64,000 nt of DNA from Prolixibacteraceae bacterium (lineage in GTDB: Bacteria > Bacteroidota > Bacteroidia > Bacteroidales > Prolixibacteraceae), in NCBI GenBank assembly GCA_023229575.1, contig JALNYZ010000012.1, positions 62,001 to 126,000 of the forward strand. Direction: 5' to 3'. The position numbers and the translations under genes were made by a program. Positions 62,189 through 64,000 of the stretch are shown one piece after another (the first letter of the stretch is position 1; the number at the start of each line of letters is the position of its first letter). A model generated the notes under the pieces. That model had not been told where the DNA came from. It made no database searches and saw nothing but the letters and a program-made list of their open reading frames with translations.

Positions 62189-64000
62189 TTAATCTTTGAC
62201 AGAAAGGTTGATAATCCTCAAACTATGTGGCGGTTGATTTTCAATAACTATTGTATCATTTTTATATTTTGTTGATTGTTCCAGGGAGACGGCCTCTATT
62301 GACCATGGGAGCCAAGGATTCAATTTTAAATCCTTTAGTGGGATTTGGATCGTTTCATTTTTGTCATTTAAGTTATAAATTCCAACCCTGTGCTTTAATC
62401 TACCGTGGGGTTCAAAGTAGCTAACGAGATAGGCTTTGATCTTGTCGTGGTCGTCATACAAAACGTATGAATGTGAGGGAACTCTGGGCCCCTCTTTAGT
62501 CCAAAAAGTATCAACTGTTTTTTTTGCATCAGCGCTCCATTGGGAAGGCAAATCCGAGGTTAAAAATGCACCGCCAATCAACCCAATTGTTCCGGTTAGC
62601 AGGAAATTTTCTTCATTGTTCAAACTTGTTTTTTCGGTTCGCATGTAAAAAACATCAGGATCCACCTGCCACCAATAACCATTAGATTTAGAGCGCAATA
62701 ACAACTCTTTTAAATTCCGTTGAACAGTATGCCACCGGCTTCCAATATCGAGACTTACCCTGGCGATTTCGGCATAGCCTAATACAAATCGTTCCGGAAA
62801 TCCCAGGCAGGCATTAATCAGGATGTCTGGTCCGCAAGTCTCTTTGATCAATTTGAACAGATCTCTTTTTGATTCAAAAATTGTTTTTTTCCTGTCCCAT
62901 GCAACTCTTGCATTAGACAATGAATAGGTATAGTCAATTTTAAAATAACGCCATCCTTCATGTATGGCATCCTTCATTATATTCCTGATAAATTCTTTTG
63001 AATCAGGACGGTCTATATCCATGAAAAAAGTTCTTGTACCGGGTTTGCCAAATTCCCATCCACTGCCTGGCGCCCATCCGGGACTTGAAAACCAAAGAGG
63101 TTCTATATTTTCGGGGAATTGCTGTAACATTTCGGGATGTTCCCTGACGATCGGGTGTGTTTCATAAATGGCAGTAGGAGAGAGCCACAAGCCAGGGATA
63201 GATCCGGTTTCTGCTATTTTCGATGAAAAATCTTTCCAATCCCTTTCAAACTTTTTGTTTGGGAGCCAGTTCCCGGGCATTACCTGAAATCCTGCATCAA
63301 TTTGAATGGTCCTGCCGCCGGGAGGTATGGGCATAGCTTTAAACTCTTCATTTGCCTGAAGAATATCGGCCGGCAAAATATTTCCATATTTTTGATACCA
63401 CGAGCAGTATCCAACCAATGGATGGTCCTGTGGTTTCAGGTTCATTTCCTTAGCCGTTTTTTTAATCCAGTAATCCATCCCTTCCTGCCAGTCTCCCGCG
63501 TAAACAATTATTTTCTCCAGAATTCTTGAAGAATCAGGTTCAAGAATAATGTTATCAAGTAAAACACCTGCATAAAATTTTGAGGGAGTGACTTGCGTTT
63601 TAAATCCAATCTCACCATATGCCGTACAAGGCCCGGAGGCTGCCATAAACCATCCTGGTCCACTGGCTGCAGATGCAAAAATACCTGCATCGAGGGAAGA
63701 TGACCAATTTTTTACGTCGTGGATAGGATCAGCAAGAACGGGGAAATTCGCATGCGATGATTTCATGTTTTTCCCAAAGGTTACATTTAACGGAGCAATT
63801 GTATCGGTACTTTTAGCCACACTGAATTTTTCATAGCTGATAAATTTGGTGTTATGGTCGTCTATGATGCCGTGCAGATAATGAAAACGGTCGAGTTCGA
63901 TTATTTTTCTGCTTTTGTTCGTCAAACTACCGGATAATTCAAGAACATTATCATCCAGTTTTTTGATTTTAATATTTGCAACAACGGGTCCGACCGAACA
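62189..64000 (-). CDS. GH36-type alpha-galactosidase, 5-prime end cut by window
   Basis: The frame is open on the - strand to the right edge (TGT TCG GTC GGA at 64000-63989), so the N-terminus is outside the window. A TTG at 63925 is only an internal codon. The visible 604 codons are a clan GH-D barrel: LVGYCSWYQKYGNILPADI, GGRTIQIDAGFQVMPGNWL, GLWLSPTAIYETHP, WRYFKIDYTYSLSNARVAW (nucleophile Asp) and EIARVSLDIGSRWH (probable acid/base Asp). A C-terminal beta domain follows (HRVGIYNLNDKNETIQIPL). Its most likely reaction is removal of alpha-galactose. It is the first visible gene of the operon; the true first gene and promoter lie beyond the window. Confidence 0.88.
   Translation of the reverse strand, partial: CSVGPVVANIKIKKLDDNVLELSGSLTNKSRKIIELDRFHYLHGIIDDHNTKFISYEKFSVAKSTDTIAPLNVTFGKNMKSSHANFPVLADPIHDVKNWSSSLDAGIFASAASGPGWFMAASGPCTAYGEIGFKTQVTPSKFYAGVLLDNIILEPDSSRILEKIIVYAGDWQEGMDYWIKKTAKEMNLKPQDHPLVGYCSWYQKYGNILPADILQANEEFKAMPIPPGGRTIQIDAGFQVMPGNWLPNKKFERDWKDFSSKIAETGSIPGLWLSPTAIYETHPIVREHPEMLQQFPENIEPLWFSSPGWAPGSGWEFGKPGTRTFFMDIDRPDSKEFIRNIMKDAIHEGWRYFKIDYTYSLSNARVAWDRKKTIFESKRDLFKLIKETCGPDILINACLGFPERFVLGYAEIARVSLDIGSRWHTVQRNLKELLLRSKSNGYWWQVDPDVFYMRTEKTSLNNEENFLLTGTIGLIGGAFLTSDLPSQWSADAKKTVDTFWTKEGPRVPSHSYVLYDDHDKIKAYLVSYFEPHGRLKHRVGIYNLNDKNETIQIPLKDLKLNPWLPWSIEAVSLEQSTKYKNDTIVIENQPPHSLRIINLSVKD

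Overview
The window is a polysaccharide-utilisation region of a Bacteroidota chromosome, most likely a free-living or plant-litter-associated member of the Bacteroidales/Marinilabiliales kind. The evidence is the FecI-type ECF sigma factor and FecR anti-sigma pair driving two SusC/SusD pairs, a DUF1735 lipoprotein, a type IX secretion (T9SS) C-terminal sorting domain, many secreted glycoside hydrolases, and a perfect Bacteroidota promoter (TTTG, 19 bases, TACTTTTG) in front of the only tRNA.

Left block, + strand, 1-10924: a run of exported enzymes. It holds a LamG/DUF1961 protein (cut by the window edge), a Tat-exported aldo/keto reductase, an STN-domain alpha/beta hydrolase, a sialate O-acetylesterase, two SGNH esterases, a GH20-like protein, a GH97 enzyme, and a GH28 pseudogene. 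Middle block, + strand, 11009-36275: sigma factor, anti-sigma factor, SusC1, SusD1, SusC2, SusD2 and a DUF1735 surface lipoprotein. These are followed by an unclassified T9SS-exported enzyme, GH35, DUF1349, a stop-interrupted second copy of the unclassified enzyme, DUF362, GH29 and GH105. Together the set fits a branched, acetylated pectic or arabinogalactan-type glycan rich in galactose, fucose and unsaturated uronate ends. That substrate is an inference from the families.

Stretch 36276-36682 is a gene graveyard (NagB relic, duplicated 3-prime tail). From 36683 to 44341 the genes are mostly on the - strand: a Tat-exported Gfo/Idh/MocA oxidoreductase, an acyl-CoA dehydrogenase (+ strand), a beta-propeller/phosphoesterase protein, an acyltransferase relic, a DUF1080 protein, and tRNA-Pro with its promoter and terminator.

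Right block, - strand, 64000 down to 44342: a tightly packed catabolic operon. In order of transcription it encodes GH36, GH31, a ceramidase-like lipoprotein, an FGGY kinase, a GlcD-type FAD oxidase, a GlcF-type Fe-S subunit, an MFS sugar porter, IolB, a PfkB kinase, a FucI/AraA-type isomerase, a class II aldolase, GH51, an FMN-bind-like membrane protein and a creatininase-family protein. Several neighbours overlap by 4 or 11 bases, so they are probably co-transcribed. The set reads as uptake of a released sugar or cyclitol, then isomerisation, phosphorylation and aldol cleavage. It matches no complete textbook pathway and is the most interesting part of the window.

Several genes are decaying: GH28, the second copy of the unclassified enzyme, NagB, an HGSNAT-like acyltransferase, and possibly GH20. 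No rRNA, CRISPR array, insertion sequence or phage gene was seen.
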